Origin: Aaosphaeria pasadenensis
Lineage: Eukaryota; Ascomycota; Dothideomycetes; Pleosporales
Direction: 5' to 3'
NCBI GenBank assembly: GCA_022813625.1
Contig: JAKLMB010000020.1
Coordinates: 124,001-188,000, forward strand
Length of the DNA: 64,000 bases
The translations under genes and the position numbers were made by a program. Below are positions 1 through 12,538 of the stretch, piece after piece. Numbering within the stretch: the first letter of the stretch is position 1; every line of letters begins with the position of its first letter. The notes under the pieces are model-generated. The model made no database searches. It was not told the DNA's origin and saw only the letters and a program-made list of their open reading frames with translations.

Positions 1-1272
1 CGGCGCACAACACAAAAGCTTGGAGATATATCAACCGGTCGAAATTCGGGACGTTGAGAAGACAACACTGCTGTAAAACGAGCGTTTGATACTCCTTTCT
101 GGAAAGGGGATTAGGCCTTGATTTATTTGACGTCGTTGCTCATAGTATCAACTCTTGTCTGCGAAAATGTTCGCTCATGCGTTAGACCAGGGATGTACTT
201 AATACTCTCATTGTCTGCACCTTTTTAAAACCCTTTTGAAGGTAACATGTCTTTGTTTATCTACAATTCAGGGTTCCGCATTTTGTTTCCCCGATCGTAA
301 CGCACGATATAGACGAATGTCAAATTTCAGAAGTCTGAATGCTATTCATCAGAAGGCCAAAGTACGCCCAAAAGATTACAATATGGTAAAATGGTTTCCT
401 TATCTACTTAAGGACTCGAAGGCCAGGATATCAAAGTATTAAACCCCTTTTTGGTCGACTTAAGAACTGCATGTGTATGAGATGAAATGGTTTACTTTTT
501 CGTTACTTGCCGATCACTCTAGTCTCTTATATTAACTGAATTTCTAAGTCTGTTTTGAAAGAATAGAACTTGCATGCTTTTAGATGCGCAAGACGGCCCC
601 GAGTGGCGAAAGCAGCGTCGTGAAACTTTGAAAAGATGAATTCCCAAAGCATAATGCGATATAAAAGTGCCTTCAATGTAGGTGTATGGATTCTTAGTGA
701 AGTCTTGAGCATTCATGTTGAAAGTTAGAGGGGTTCATAGTGAGGCTAGATGGAGTTGACTGAATTGAACAGAAGCGTATCAGGAATTAAATCAGTACAG
801 ATGCTCTTGCTTACTTGCGAGGCCTTGATTCTTCCTTTCTTCATCTGGAGGCGCATTAGTTGGTTCAAGAAGAAAGAAACATTTTGGGTGTCGTTCACTA
901 ACACCTGGACATCCCGTTGGCTTGCTAAAAAGCCGAGTTATAGGTGACCGAGGCGACTTGAGCGTTATGAGAAAACAATCACAAAACCTTCACAGAAAGG
1001 ATCAGTACATAAAAGGTTAATTTCTATAAAAGCAGAAGCCTTCAATGGGTATATATATAGCGTATATCAAAGTTGTTGCAGTTAAAAAGCTGCCCTAGTA
1101 AACTCGCGAGTTCAAGCTTACGAATACGTGGTAGCAGCAACACTAAGCTTGCGCATATCTTTCCTTACCTCAAAACTGAGGAGTAAACGAATTATAGCGA
1201 TTTCATTCTAATTAGCGATGGTAAGAGTTTAAATTCAGCTCAACCTGTTCTCCTATCCCATTGTAATGCTTA
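1..1272. other. No gene recognised
   Basis: This stretch lies downstream of the receptor gene that ends at 1273. It holds only short open frames of fewer than 70 codons, with no recognisable motif, no long repeat and no RNA gene that I could see. It is probably intergenic. Confidence 0.5.
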
Positions 1273-4200
1273 TCAATGATTAGCTCTAGTCTTTCTCTCC
1301 TTGTCCTGGCGCGAGAGTGTAGACTGAAGATTAGCAGCACTTCGGATTGTGTACGTGTGCTCCGGACCAAGCATTTCCTTTAGCATTTTCTTTACTCGTC
1401 GTCCTAGAGCTATTGCCTCTTCGTACTTGCTCTGATGCGCCAATATTTGTCCAAGGATACCGTCGTTAATAAGTGAGGCCGGGTCCTCCGGACCAAGGAC
1501 CTCCTCTAGCTCATTTTTGAGTTGTCGCCTTATTCTTTCTGCCTCTTCGTACTTGCACTGGTGCTCCAATACTGTCGCAAGGATACTGGCAGCCAGGATC
1601 GTACTTCTGTCATCTGAGTTGGGTTTCTTCTTAAACCCTCGCAGTGCTCGTCGGCCCATAACTTCTGCGTCTTTGTACTTCCCCTGGCGCTCCAATGATT
1701 GCGCAAGGATACAACAACTATCAAGTGTGTGTTCGTCATCTAAGCCAAGCACTTCCTCTTGCCGTCTTTGGGCATCTCGACTCATATCTTCCGCCTCTCC
1801 GTACCTTCCTTGTTCCAAAAGTACGCTCCCGAGTTGAGAAAGGCAGTGAAGTGTGTCTCGGTCATCTGGACCACACTTCCTTCTAAATCCCTCTAGTGCT
1901 TTTTGCATTTGACGTTCTGCTTCTTCAAACTTGCCCTGACACTTTAAAGAATTTCCGAGTTTGTACCTGATTTCCAGTGTTGATACGTCCTCATCGCCAT
2001 AGAGGTGGAGTCTTTGATCAAGCACATGTCTGTAAGCCCATTCTGAGGAGCTATAGCGCCCTAAGTACGGCTCGCAGCGTGCTATTCGTTCCAATAGAGA
2101 TATTCAACTTGTCGTATCACTCAGTTCAATCAACCCGACGAAATGAATAGCATGGGGCAGATATGCGGCCCAGACCTCTTTCTTTTCGTGGCCACCATTC
2201 AGAGGGAGTAAACACAACAGTCGCTGCAATGTGAAGCCCGCCCAATGTTGCCATTTATTCTCTCTCCTTAGCCAGATTCGCATTGCAAGTTGTACCAGTC
2301 GATGAACGTCGAGAACGCGACCTGCCCGTCTGGAGATGAACGAATACGCATTTAGCGTCCCAATCGCACTTTCCTGCTGGGTTGGGGACTCGTTCTCCAA
2401 GTGAAAAAAAAATTCCGGGATGTTCTTTTGAGCCAAACACGATATGTACGACAGGTAATCAGCCGCAAGAGGGTCAACCCGGCGAATTTCGTCGAAAGAT
2501 ATCAGCCAGGTTGTTGCTACGGGGTTCCTATCATTGTTGATATCCGGATATCTGCTGTCGTCTTGAAACCCTTCGCCCAGAAGCTTGATTACTTCCTGCT
2601 CTTGCTCATTCATGAGTGAGGAATACTTTGATAATGTCGTCCCATTTTTTTTGATATAGGCAGCTGCCTGCACAATTGCGAGAGGCATGAAGGTGAGCTG
2701 TTCAAGGAGATGCTGCACATCCTTGCGGAATTCTGCCAGGTCTAGATTAGGCAAAAGTTTGCGAAGAAGTTCCATGGCCGTTTCCTCTTCCATCTCCTTC
2801 ACTTCAATCACATTGGAAGCCGAGATCTCTATTGCAACCTTTCTGTTCCGCGTAGTACAAACAATGCACCCTGTCTGGCTCCTCGGTAGATTGTCTCTCA
2901 ACACGGTCTTCCAGATATTCAGGTCATCAATATTGTCAACGATCAGCAGCCATTTGCCTGCACGTTCTTGGCTGAGGTGAAGCTGTAGAAGCTTCTGAGC
3001 CTTGGCTTGATTGACCTCTAGTTCGAACAGTTCAAACTTTAGACAGATGTTTGTGAAAGCTTGTTGAATGGTTTCGACGTTAGTGGCTTGTATCCAGAAT
3101 ACGGAACAATCGGTGTGGTTTTCCATTGTTCGATATACCAGTTCGAGAGCGATCTGGGTCTTCCCTATGCCTCCAAGACCATATATAGTAGTTTTTGGCG
3201 GCGATCGCTTCCCAAAAAGAGAGTTTTCGAGTTGACCAAGATGACGGCGACGGTCGACGAATTGTAGGTTTCTTTCGAGGGGAACGAGTCGGAACACTTT
3301 AGAGACACTCGGCTTTTGTGGGGCACAATCTACAAATCACTGAGTTGGGCAATCGAACGGAGGAACAATTGGATTGACTAACAAGCATTGCCCAGGGTCC
3401 ACATGGGCCCCGTTTGCTGACACATTGCAGCTACAACTTTGTCGACATCTTCGGAACCTTCGATGTAAGTTTTGGTGTGCGTCGTCAGTCGCCCAATCTT
3501 CTTCCACTCTTCCAAGGATATGCCCTCGGCACCATGTTCCACGCTCAAGCGGAAGTAACATCTAGCGGCCTTGAACCGTCTGCTCAACTCGATGTGTTTT
3601 TTGTCGCAATCCGTAGTGATATTCCCGAGCATTGTTATTAATTTTGTAGGCAAGAGTCTCTGGAAAGCATCCGGCTTTGCCAGGCCAGTTGGGCCTCCAT
3701 GACCAGTCCCAATGCTGAGGAGGCAACGCACAGGTCTCTTGTCGAAAAGGATTTCTGCCTCATCTAATACCAGCTGTGCTGGATTATTATGTCCAAGCCC
3801 GCCGTCAATGAATTCTTCCTTAGCATGTCCCTCCTCTCCGATCGCAATCCGTTTGAAGAACATAGGGGCGGCAGTGGTTGCACGCGCCGCCTCCCAGATC
3901 TTACAGTTCGAGCTCGCATTAGATCTGACGGCGTAGGTTCTGAAAAGTCGCGGGTATTTCGTGTTATTAGCAGGCACGGCGCAGACGAACGCCCTCCCTT
4001 TTTTTGACGGATCATGCCTGAATGACTCATCAAGCATGAGCTCCCCCAGAGCTTTGTCTTCCACTATCTCCTGCACTTTCACTTGTAGAGTCGTAGCTTT
4101 ATATAGCCCATCCTTCCCCTTTCTTTTCGTGTTCTTCTTCGAGAATATTTCCTTCGATAATGAGTTGTATTTTTTGAGTGCATCGTCCGTCGTCATTCGT

Positions 4201-4527
4201 AGTCGACCGAGCATGAGGGCAATGAGACTGAGGGAACGACCGTTAGCATATTTGCTTTGAGTCGTAAGCAACTGTAAGTGAGGAGGAGCCTATACCCTCC
4301 TGTACTAGTTCCTCCTATAAGATCGAAGTAATCACAGGGTCGTGGCTTTTCGAGAAGACCCTCATCGAGCTGAATGCGACACATAATCTCGTCGAGAATC
4401 AACAACTCGGATACCCCACGAATACCCCCGCCGTCTGGCTAGTGTCAGTCGAGCCTCCAGTACTTGAAGTGCCCCTTTACTCACCTAACGAAAGCAGGTT
4501 GACTGGCTCGCAGCTAGCTTGAGCCAT
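1273..4527 (-). pseudogene. NOD-like receptor, patatin / NB-ARC / TPR, interrupted by one in-frame stop
   Basis: Fungal STAND/NLR-type receptor. Family knowledge: an N-terminal phospholipase-like effector, a nucleotide switch, and a C-terminal repeat sensor used in non-self recognition or regulated cell death. I infer four exons: 4527-4485, 4434-4296, 4227-3383 and 3329 to the end. The introns have GT..AG ends, and the second has a TGCTAAC branch site. The joined frame gives a patatin domain at about residues 11-300, with oxyanion motif DGGGIRG (15-21), nucleophile motif GTSTG (Ser58) and catalytic Asp202 in DGG. NB-ARC follows from about 355, with Walker A GLGGIGKT (393-400), Walker B LLIVDNIDD (470-478), and a winged-helix VHRLVQLA motif near its end. 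TGA at 2106-2104 ends this frame after residue 750. The same frame then stays open to 1273 and encodes about six 42-residue TPRs of kinesin-light-chain type. Either this is a pseudogene, or the product is a 750-residue protein lacking TPRs. Confidence 0.8.
2104..2106 (-). other. Premature TGA between NB-ARC and TPR regions
   Basis: On the minus strand the codons run ACA AGT TGA ATA TCT CTA TTG GAA CGA. The upstream NB-ARC frame and the downstream TPR frame are the same frame, so one codon alone separates them. The flanking residues (DTTS, then ISLLERI) look continuous with what related NB-ARC/TPR proteins carry here, so an intron is not needed. The following base is A, which is not the strong UGA-CUA readthrough context. 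A non-canonical short intron or a sequencing error cannot be ruled out. Confidence 0.75.
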
Positions 4528-5498
4528 GATTGTAGGGTATTTGCTAGGTAAAATCAGATGAAGAGTAACAATGTAACAAAATAGGTAACGAGGATGTCAA
4601 GATAGCAGCTCCAGTTGACAACAGTAATGAGAAAACAAATAGAGAAAGACGGTAGGACAGCTGAGAAGGCAGCTAGAACCCCTATCAAAGCTAAAGGAAG
4701 GCTGAGAACTGGTTGATTCAGGTGCACAGGTAGCTCCTAGGTCAGTAATCCGTGAAGCAGGTATCATGCGTCAAATATAGTAACGCGTGACGACTAGTTA
4801 CCGTCAAAGGCATCAGGGCCATCTCATGTGCTGTGCGTATTCTGTAAGGTGCCTGTTGTCGCAGGCTATGCGGTCCTAGTTAACGCCCAACAAATGAAGA
4901 GTGGGTAAAGGTTGAAGTGCACATTCTAGATGATGCGCCATGTTTCAACCTGCCCGTCAATAAGACATGTCATAACGTAGAACCCTTCAGCCAAGGAGTA
5001 GAAAAAGCACGTAAAAAGAAATATTGGTTTAATTTCCTCATCTCCTCTAGATACCTCCATACCTTCTGAAAGGGCATGTTTCATCAAAATTTTATCTGTT
5101 CGAAATCAAGCCCTACCACACCCTTCACATTTGGTCCATGAACCAAATATCCCCAAGATCGACGAAAGAAAACGTGAACGCCCCATGGGTATATAAAACG
5201 AAACACCAGAAAAAAAAATATGAATCAATAGCGACTGTATGATGGCAATTGTATGTTGAAAATGTCTTCCTAAGATCTGTATGGAGCTATGCTCGCATTG
5301 ATGAGTGGGAGGTAGATAGCATAGATCGAGTGGGGTCGTTACTATCAAAAGGTGTATTCGCTTTTTCGGATAGGGCCGGAGTGTAATGCTGCGCTTCATT
5401 TGAAACTAAATCGCTGAAATTGCTGGCAAACAATGGTAATGGGCATTCGATCACTCAGTGGTAGGGAAAGGGTATATGTCAGGGTTCGATGGCTTTCC
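4528..5498. other. Intergenic, receptor promoter side and 3' side of the CaaX gene
   Basis: No coding region is supported here. Short open frames have no recognisable content. The part next to 4527 should hold the promoter of the receptor gene, but I see no clear TATA element. Confidence 0.5.
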
Positions 5499-8438
5499 TC
5501 ACATGACAACACAAGCTGTCTTCTTCTTCTCTTTGGCAGAATTAGGCTGCTGCGGATGTTGGCCTTGCTCATGCTGCGAGTAGTGCTGCTGATGTTGGCG
5601 TGACATGCCGAAATGATATTGTCGATGTTCTGCGCTGCTCGCTGGTCGCTGTACCGGAGCTACTGAGGCAGCTGAGTGTGGCGTGTATCCTCTGTGACTT
5701 CGAGGAGGTGCACTAGCCGGATCCGCTCTCGTCGAGTGATGATTACCAGGAGGCAGAAGTCGCGGGAGAATAGAGCGTCTTGATTTCGACTTTCCGTTAC
5801 TTCTCGGATCGGGGTTTGTGTTGGCATTGGCAGTTGGGTACCCATTAGGGGGCATACTCATCCGGTTCGGATTTGCACGTGCAGATGGGGGAGCACCCAC
5901 AGGCCTACGTGTGATGGCTGCCGTGTCAGGAGCAGATCCTCGACGAGGACCGTTGGCCATGGAGGCTGTGATGAGCGGGGGAGGTCGAAGATCAACTTGT
6001 GACTCGATAGCCCGATTGGGTCGAAGGGTCGACCGACGAAGAATAGAAGAGACAGCGTGACGAGAGGATGTTGCGTTGTAAGCAGACTGTAGTTGATTCG
6101 ACGGTGGCTGGCTTTGCACCTGTGGGGGAGGCGAATGCTGGGTTGCGGAGCTGCGACGACGGCCCGGACCGGGAGATTGAGGGCTCGGGTAAGTGGAAGG
6201 ATGAAGCAGCGCAGGGCGAGCATTTGTTCCGGGGAGAGTGAGGTCGGAGGAGGATTGGGAGGCAAGGCTTGGTCGATGTTGAGAAAGATGTGCGGCAGCC
6301 TGTGAGGCGTTGACACTCGTGGGAAGAGCTGGTACTGGGGGAAAGGGGGGATTCTGTGGTAGAGCTGAGCGCATCCCATTCGGTGGAGCACCGGGGTGGC
6401 TCAGGCTCACGCTGTGAGATTCCTCAGCCGATGCAGTATACGCAGGTGGTGGAGGCACCCAATTGTCGGCATCGCTCTCGTGAGGAAACTCTCGCATACC
6501 ATCAGCTCGACGATAGTCAAGGGGTCGAAATGGAAGCGACCGCAGATGGCGGCGGTTCGCTGGAGAAACAGCAGCGACCGTGGCTGCTCTAGCCAATGAA
6601 TTCTGTGACCTTGGTTGTGTGTTGTCATACGGTGCCTCAAAAGCCGCCTGTGCCTCTTCCATTGTCAATTCTCCCTCGTCATCCCGTGTGATCGTGGGCA
6701 TGGGGGGAGCTCGTTCGCGGTTCGCAGTAGTGCGAGCCCGACCTGGCGGCGGGCCTTGTCTAGAATTTCTCCTTCCATCGCCGGCTCGAGACTGTGCTCT
6801 ACGCTGCGCCATGGTACGAGTTCGCACTAACTCAACCTCTCTCTCAAAGTCAATATCTCCTTCAGGCAGTCTCTCCCCGGGGAGCAGGGGATCCAGATCG
6901 TATTCCATCTTGATTGGAGCAGGGCTAGAACTGCTGGCCGGTCTAGTCTTGTCAAAATCAAGAATGATGATCACCCCCTTGGAGCAAGGCGTGTCAACTG
7001 AATCTTCTCCATCAACGATGACCTTGCTCACGTTGCCAACGGCAACGAGTCGTTGGATGTTGTCGTCAATCCTAACCCAACGTAGCTCACAGATCTCTTG
7101 ATTAGCATCCTGACTGTCGCGCAGGATAGGCACACAGAAACAGGGCTGAATAGGCGTTTGGTCAGGCATCTGTGAGTTGGGTTGATAGTCCCAATCGGGG
7201 ACCTGATAGATCCATAGACTCGTTGTTCCACGCATCTTTAAAGCAACCGCTGCTAAGTCTGCATTGACAGAGACTGCAGGCATGGCGTCGTCAAGGAACT
7301 CGGATCGGGTCCATCGCTGTTGATCGGGTAGGAACATTTTTCTCTGGGTGAAACGTTGAGCTCCAATGTCATAGATGCCCCATGTGTCTTCATCTGCATT
7401 GAAGGCAAAAAGTTCGTTCACTGTCCCAGTATCAGCATCTGGGAGCAGCGTCGCCTGTCGTGCTATTCTTGTGGTCTCAGGAAACAGGACGAGGCCTGTC
7501 CACACGGCCTCGGGAGATGCAGGCATAGGTTCGCCCTCCTCATTCAGGGGCCCATCATAGAGCCCAGGAAGAACAAACAAGGATGTTCCACCGCTCTTCC
7601 GAGCATAACTGGTGATTAGTAGCGTGCGCCCGTCTTCAGAAAATTCTAAGGTATCGCCCACGGGGCCCGAGAGAGTTCTTCGACTAGTCTCGGGGGCATC
7701 AGGTCCAATTGAGATGACCTCGATTCCAAAGGTATTGCCAGTTATCAATATCAGACCGTCTGGCGAAATGCGCATAGAATGCGCCTCATGGACCAACATT
7801 ATTGTCCGTCTCTTCTTCACCTGGCGGTCGTGTTCCCCATAAATCTCGTACACGTCGACTTGAGATGGTCGTGAAAGAACAGCCAAAAGTGATCCGTCTT
7901 CTAAGATATCCACAGCCACAGGCTTCCTCTTTACTTGCAAGGTTCTTGCCCACAGGCGTGGCAGCTGGGTCGCCTTGATCAACCAAATGGTTGAAGTCGT
8001 AAAAACGCATGTGAATTCCCCCTTTCGCGATAAATTGAAACTGAAATTGTCGGGTAACGCAGACGAAGACGCGGTATTGGAAACAAGTTCGAGGACGGTA
8101 GTAGCTGGATGCGCGTATATCGAGGTGCTCGTGGAAACAGGAGGTTCGCAGCGATCATCATAGCTGAGCATAGCAGATGTGCGAGCTGTGGACATGCCAG
8201 ACATGCCAGACGACGAGAGCGTGTCATTGCCGGTCGATGAAGCAGAGAGATGTGTATGGACCTGTTCGTCAATCGAAGCAGCGAGCGAACTCAGCGACGC
8301 GGTGCGGTGGACACGATGAGAAGGTCCGCCTGCTGCGTCGTTGTGAAACCCGCCATTCTGTTCGCGATCTTTTCCTTTCACATCGGTACGAATTGCTAAA
8401 TGCTGTCCATCTAGATTCGACAATCTCCTCCCACCCAT
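5499..8438 (-). CDS. Propeller-like protein with disordered tail and C-terminal CaaX box
   Basis: Single-exon frame of 979 residues starting at ATG 8438. Residues 1-110 are Ser/Thr-rich. About 120-510 has the short hydrophobic strands and turns of a WD40-like or other beta-propeller, for example SPDGLILITG and SEDGRTLLIT. From about 540 an acidic/basic stretch, then a long low-complexity tail rich in Pro, Ser, Arg, Gln and His, leads to a Lys cluster and the terminal residues CVVM. CVVM fits a CaaX prenylation signal (Cys976, two aliphatic residues, Met), which would suggest farnesylation and attachment to a membrane. I do not recognise a named function. The large coding length without introns and the basic cluster before the CaaX box support a real gene. 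It could be a membrane-tethered scaffold; that is inference. Confidence 0.8.
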   Translation of the reverse strand: MGGRRLSNLDGQHLAIRTDVKGKDREQNGGFHNDAAGGPSHRVHRTASLSSLAASIDEQVHTHLSASSTGNDTLSSSGMSGMSTARTSAMLSYDDRCEPPVSTSTSIYAHPATTVLELVSNTASSSALPDNFSFNLSRKGEFTCVFTTSTIWLIKATQLPRLWARTLQVKRKPVAVDILEDGSLLAVLSRPSQVDVYEIYGEHDRQVKKRRTIMLVHEAHSMRISPDGLILITGNTFGIEVISIGPDAPETSRRTLSGPVGDTLEFSEDGRTLLITSYARKSGGTSLFVLPGLYDGPLNEEGEPMPASPEAVWTGLVLFPETTRIARQATLLPDADTGTVNELFAFNADEDTWGIYDIGAQRFTQRKMFLPDQQRWTRSEFLDDAMPAVSVNADLAAVALKMRGTTSLWIYQVPDWDYQPNSQMPDQTPIQPCFCVPILRDSQDANQEICELRWVRIDDNIQRLVAVGNVSKVIVDGEDSVDTPCSKGVIIILDFDKTRPASSSSPAPIKMEYDLDPLLPGERLPEGDIDFEREVELVRTRTMAQRRAQSRAGDGRRNSRQGPPPGRARTTANRERAPPMPTITRDDEGELTMEEAQAAFEAPYDNTQPRSQNSLARAATVAAVSPANRRHLRSLPFRPLDYRRADGMREFPHESDADNWVPPPPAYTASAEESHSVSLSHPGAPPNGMRSALPQNPPFPPVPALPTSVNASQAAAHLSQHRPSLASQSSSDLTLPGTNARPALLHPSTYPSPQSPGPGRRRSSATQHSPPPQVQSQPPSNQLQSAYNATSSRHAVSSILRRSTLRPNRAIESQVDLRPPPLITASMANGPRRGSAPDTAAITRRPVGAPPSARANPNRMSMPPNGYPTANANTNPDPRSNGKSKSRRSILPRLLPPGNHHSTRADPASAPPRSHRGYTPHSAASVAPVQRPASSAEHRQYHFGMSRQHQQHYSQHEQGQHPQQPNSAKEKKKTACVVM

Positions 8439-11400
8439 GATAGGCCGTGCAAGCGGTATATATTCTGTCAGGCAGGTAGGAAGGGTGTTCGACGTTTGGG
8501 CGTATTAGGAATTCTCCATGGGTATTCTTGCTGGGTATGCGTCCTAGCTGCGCTCAACAGGCCGTTTAGGTAGAAAGAAGCATCAAGATCGCTTCAAGAT
8601 TCGTGCTTTTCGCTGTCGTCGTCCGTCGTCGTCGTTCCTTGTTCGTCGTTCGTCGATGTAAGCGGAGTGGTCAAGGTAAAGCGGTGTTGCGGCCGTAGGC
8701 TGACGCGATGAACAGGCGAAGTGGGTGCGCGGCGTGAGATGGACGAGGGTGCGCCTATTCGTAGAGGAGAGGGAAAGAGGGTGAGGAGGACAACTTGTGT
8801 GTGTGTGCTGAAAGCCTGCGTCTACCAGTCAGGAAAGGTGGTAAAGTAAGTATACGAGACCAGTACTACCACGTCCCGCTCCAGGTAGTCCACTTACATT
8901 ACAGGAGAGCCCTCTTCTTGTTGCTCTACTACCTGCTGATCACACTTCGGTATCCTTTCTGGTCTTGGCCAACGACGAGCGATCACCGCGATGCAGTTCG
9001 GGCTAAGCCCGTAACGGCATTACTTTTGATAGTGCAGGTGGTGAATGTATAAAAATAGAAACAGTTTGAGTTTTGCCCCCAGTCACGTGTGGCAATCTAC
9101 TAACCCACCTGGGGAAGGCGGTGAACCAATCAACCTTCTTCGAGGGACGCCTCTCTCTCCACAACCAACTCACTCACCAACCTATTCACCCAATAAATGC
9201 CTCGGCCTGTAGACGAGATATGCATGTACAACAGGTGTACTTGTTACTCCTCATGGGCCAGAGTATCCATCGTATTTTGCAGCTAACATGCATATCTACA
9301 TCCACATACATCCACACATCAGCATGCGTTGTACAGCGCCCGGGTAGTTTCTTCCACTATCTGTACTGCAGGCGAGACTCATCTATCTCCAACCCCAAGA
9401 AACGCAAACCCCTTCCCCTGGAACGAGGCCCAGCACATATTCATTTTTTTGCTCCAGGGCCCTATGAAAACATTCAGCGAATCCCCTCGACTCGTTGAAG
9501 TCCAGAACGTGCGAATTCGCGACCTACCCTTGCGATCTTCGAAACGAAATCTGCGTGGGGCGTCAACCTCCCTCCATACACTGATATGTAGCTATAGGTA
9601 AATATGGCAATCCGCCTACTAGCCTACCCACATGTCGTTCGCTACTTGAGTGTGTCATTGGCACTCCAAATACAGTCAGCAATGTCTACCGTCCGTCCGT
9701 TTTCTGGGCGCGAGAGAATGCAGAAACGAACGACCGAGCCGAAACAGTGTGAAGGGGCAAAGAGCAATTTAAAATATACATCTCGTGCGAGCGAAGATCG
9801 ATCATCTTTTACCATACTCGTTCCATCCACTGCCATGGCTGTCCCCTCACGGGTCGCGCCCATGGACACGTTCGTCTTCCTTTTGTTGTTTGCAATGATG
9901 AATTATCTGAATCCCATAGAAGCAGATGTTGAGCGAGCCAGCGTTGCCCACGGACAAACTCGTATCTAGAACTCCGCATATCTATAAAAAGCCATCTCTT
10001 CACTATCCACGACGACCCTCCACCGATTCCTGCAAATTTTGACCAGACTATCTACGAACGGATCACTAGTCACATATGAATTCTCAACGCCCTCAGCAGG
10101 GTCCGAAGATTTTCGCTGCACATCTCCTTAAGGCCCACCACAACGACTACACGCGACGTGCGCTAACCCAATCGACTACATTTCCCTTCCCCGCCCTTTG
10201 CGCCCTGTCGCCAGTTCATAGTCCCAGTGCCGTGCTTATGTTGTCCCCAGAGGGTCCCTCGAGATAATCATTGCATGTGAGCCTTACAATAAGCCCATTT
10301 ACTCTATCCAGACATACTCAACAAACGTCGACATGATGTACCACCGATAGACCGAATTCCGCATTCAATCCTTCGGACGGAATCTCCTCTGACTTCCAAA
10401 TCATTCCTGCAGGATAGCTAGATCGCAGCCAACTAATCAACTAGCTTTCTTATATGTACTATATTTGGCCATGTGTATCAGGTTCAGACTACAAATTCTC
10501 CAGACTGTTCGTTAGCACCTTGCCCTAAAATGCGCGAGTGAGCTTTTCGGTGACTCCGAGGGAGGACTGGTGGTCGGGTCACGTGGATGGCACGGAGAGA
10601 TGTAACGGCGGGATCGCATCGGTCGTGGCTTGATGCATGAATACCTATTGGGTAGGATGTGTATTTATGCATACTGTGTACAGATACAGATACATCATTG
10701 CGTTCCGGAAATGATTCCAAGGCTGCAAGTACCGTCTAGGGTAACAAGAGAAACACTGCAACAAGAACTGGAACGTGGCGACCAGAAAAAAAAGAAGCTC
10801 AAGTCCAGCTGTGACAATAGACTATTTCGGATTCACAATAAGTGACAACTTGTGCCAGACAGAAACGTGCGTATGCAAGAAAAATGCGCACTGCAACATA
10901 CGGTGTACTTGCAAACGTTTCAACAAGATACCAACTTTGGCAGGAATCCACATGAAAGTGTGCTCGATCAAGACTGATGAGAATTTCTTTAGTTATTTTG
11001 AATCGCCCTCCGTGCTCAAGTTGGCCTAGCGCGCGACGGGCCGTCTTACAGCATTGAACAGAGGCACTTAACCACCTAACCTCACTACTAGGTTAAGTAG
11101 CTCATCGGCTTTCTTGTTAGATCGATGCGATATGCTCATATAATCAGCGGTATTCCACTGTTGCTCCCTCCATCTGCGGAAGATTTGATTCCGTGAATGA
11201 ATGAATAGGACTCGCTTCGATATCTGATCTATCTATAGAGTCGCTCGATGGTCGAGAGAAAGACGGTGAAGAACTGGAAAGTTGGGCACCAAGATTGGGG
11301 TTTCGCTGGGCCTGTTCTTATAACGTTTGGATCAATTGCTTCCAACTGGAAACCAGAACTACTTTCGTTCTTTTCCAAGTTACAGCCAACTACAATAAGA

Positions 11401-12538
11401 AGGACACCTCCCATATAAAGACAAGAACATCTGCATGAAGATAATAACATCTGCAAACCCAATCCAGTGTTTATAGGTGTAGGAGAGACTCAGCGAATCC
11501 TACCTCTCGATATCAACATCTTCCCTTCCATACACCTCGGGCACGAATTACCAGCCTAGGTTGAAAGATGGATCGGTAAAAGTACATACCCCCATGCCCG
11601 CTCGCCGTTTCCCTTCCCTAAACAGTTCAGCATGGTTCCGATTGTGTATCACCAGACTGATCCGACCATGTCGCAACCCACTATGCTAAATTTGATAAGT
11701 GCGAGTGATAGCAAACCGGCCGGATCTTCGTGATGATGGAAGGGCCTGCATTGGAAGGTATTTGCTGTTTTATGTCGACAATTGTTGATATTAGGAGGAT
11801 GTTTCATTGGAACAATAGGGATGGCGTCGATCCTCGTGGTTGTATACGATTTGTAGTTTTATTGTGATGGAATGAAATGTCATTAGACCGGCTTGTTTGA
11901 GGACGAAACTCTCTAGCGATTAACCTGCCATCATCCGTACTCACTCCATGCCGCAACAGTTCGCACCCAGTCGTGCCAGTACAGTGTTAGACATAGATTC
12001 ACTTTAGCGCAGAACTGATAATTGAGAGTCATCGCATGACGGTCCTCTACCATTTTCCAAAGTCTTCCAGTCGAACGAACGGTGACATCTGGACAATTGT
12101 TGTCTATGGTACCTAGTCGCGGGTTCTTGTGCCTAAGATACTGTTCTCCGCTGTACTCATCACGGATGGAATTATCACTGGACTTACATAAACCCAAAGC
12201 GTAAGAAAAAATAACACATGGATTCGTGAAAGTCAGACTTGGGATGTCTCAAAGGAAGGATAGATTCGTTGCCTAATGTGGCGTTCGTTTGCATGAGACG
12301 AGTAAGAGACACGGCTCTCGCGCGAGGTCAGGGAAACGCCAGCGGCAAGTATGGCATTGGCATTTTCTAAGCCACCGCACGCGGTATCACTGCTACATGA
12401 TTGAACCGGTATGTTGCGAAAGAAAAATACAAGATTGCTGCGTTGATGAAGATACTCCAAGTCTGGTTAAACCCCCTGTGATGCTAAAGCATGCCGTGAA
12501 TGTACAAGACAACGGAAGTTTGGCTCTATATACATGAT
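8439..12538. other. 4.1 kb without a supported gene
   Basis: The first 400 bases upstream of the CaaX gene hold a GTCGTC/CGTCGTT-rich stretch (about 8610-8660), probably promoter or 5' UTR. The rest has only open frames up to 141 codons with no motif, no conserved intron pattern and no repeats of note. I see no RNA gene. Confidence 0.45.
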
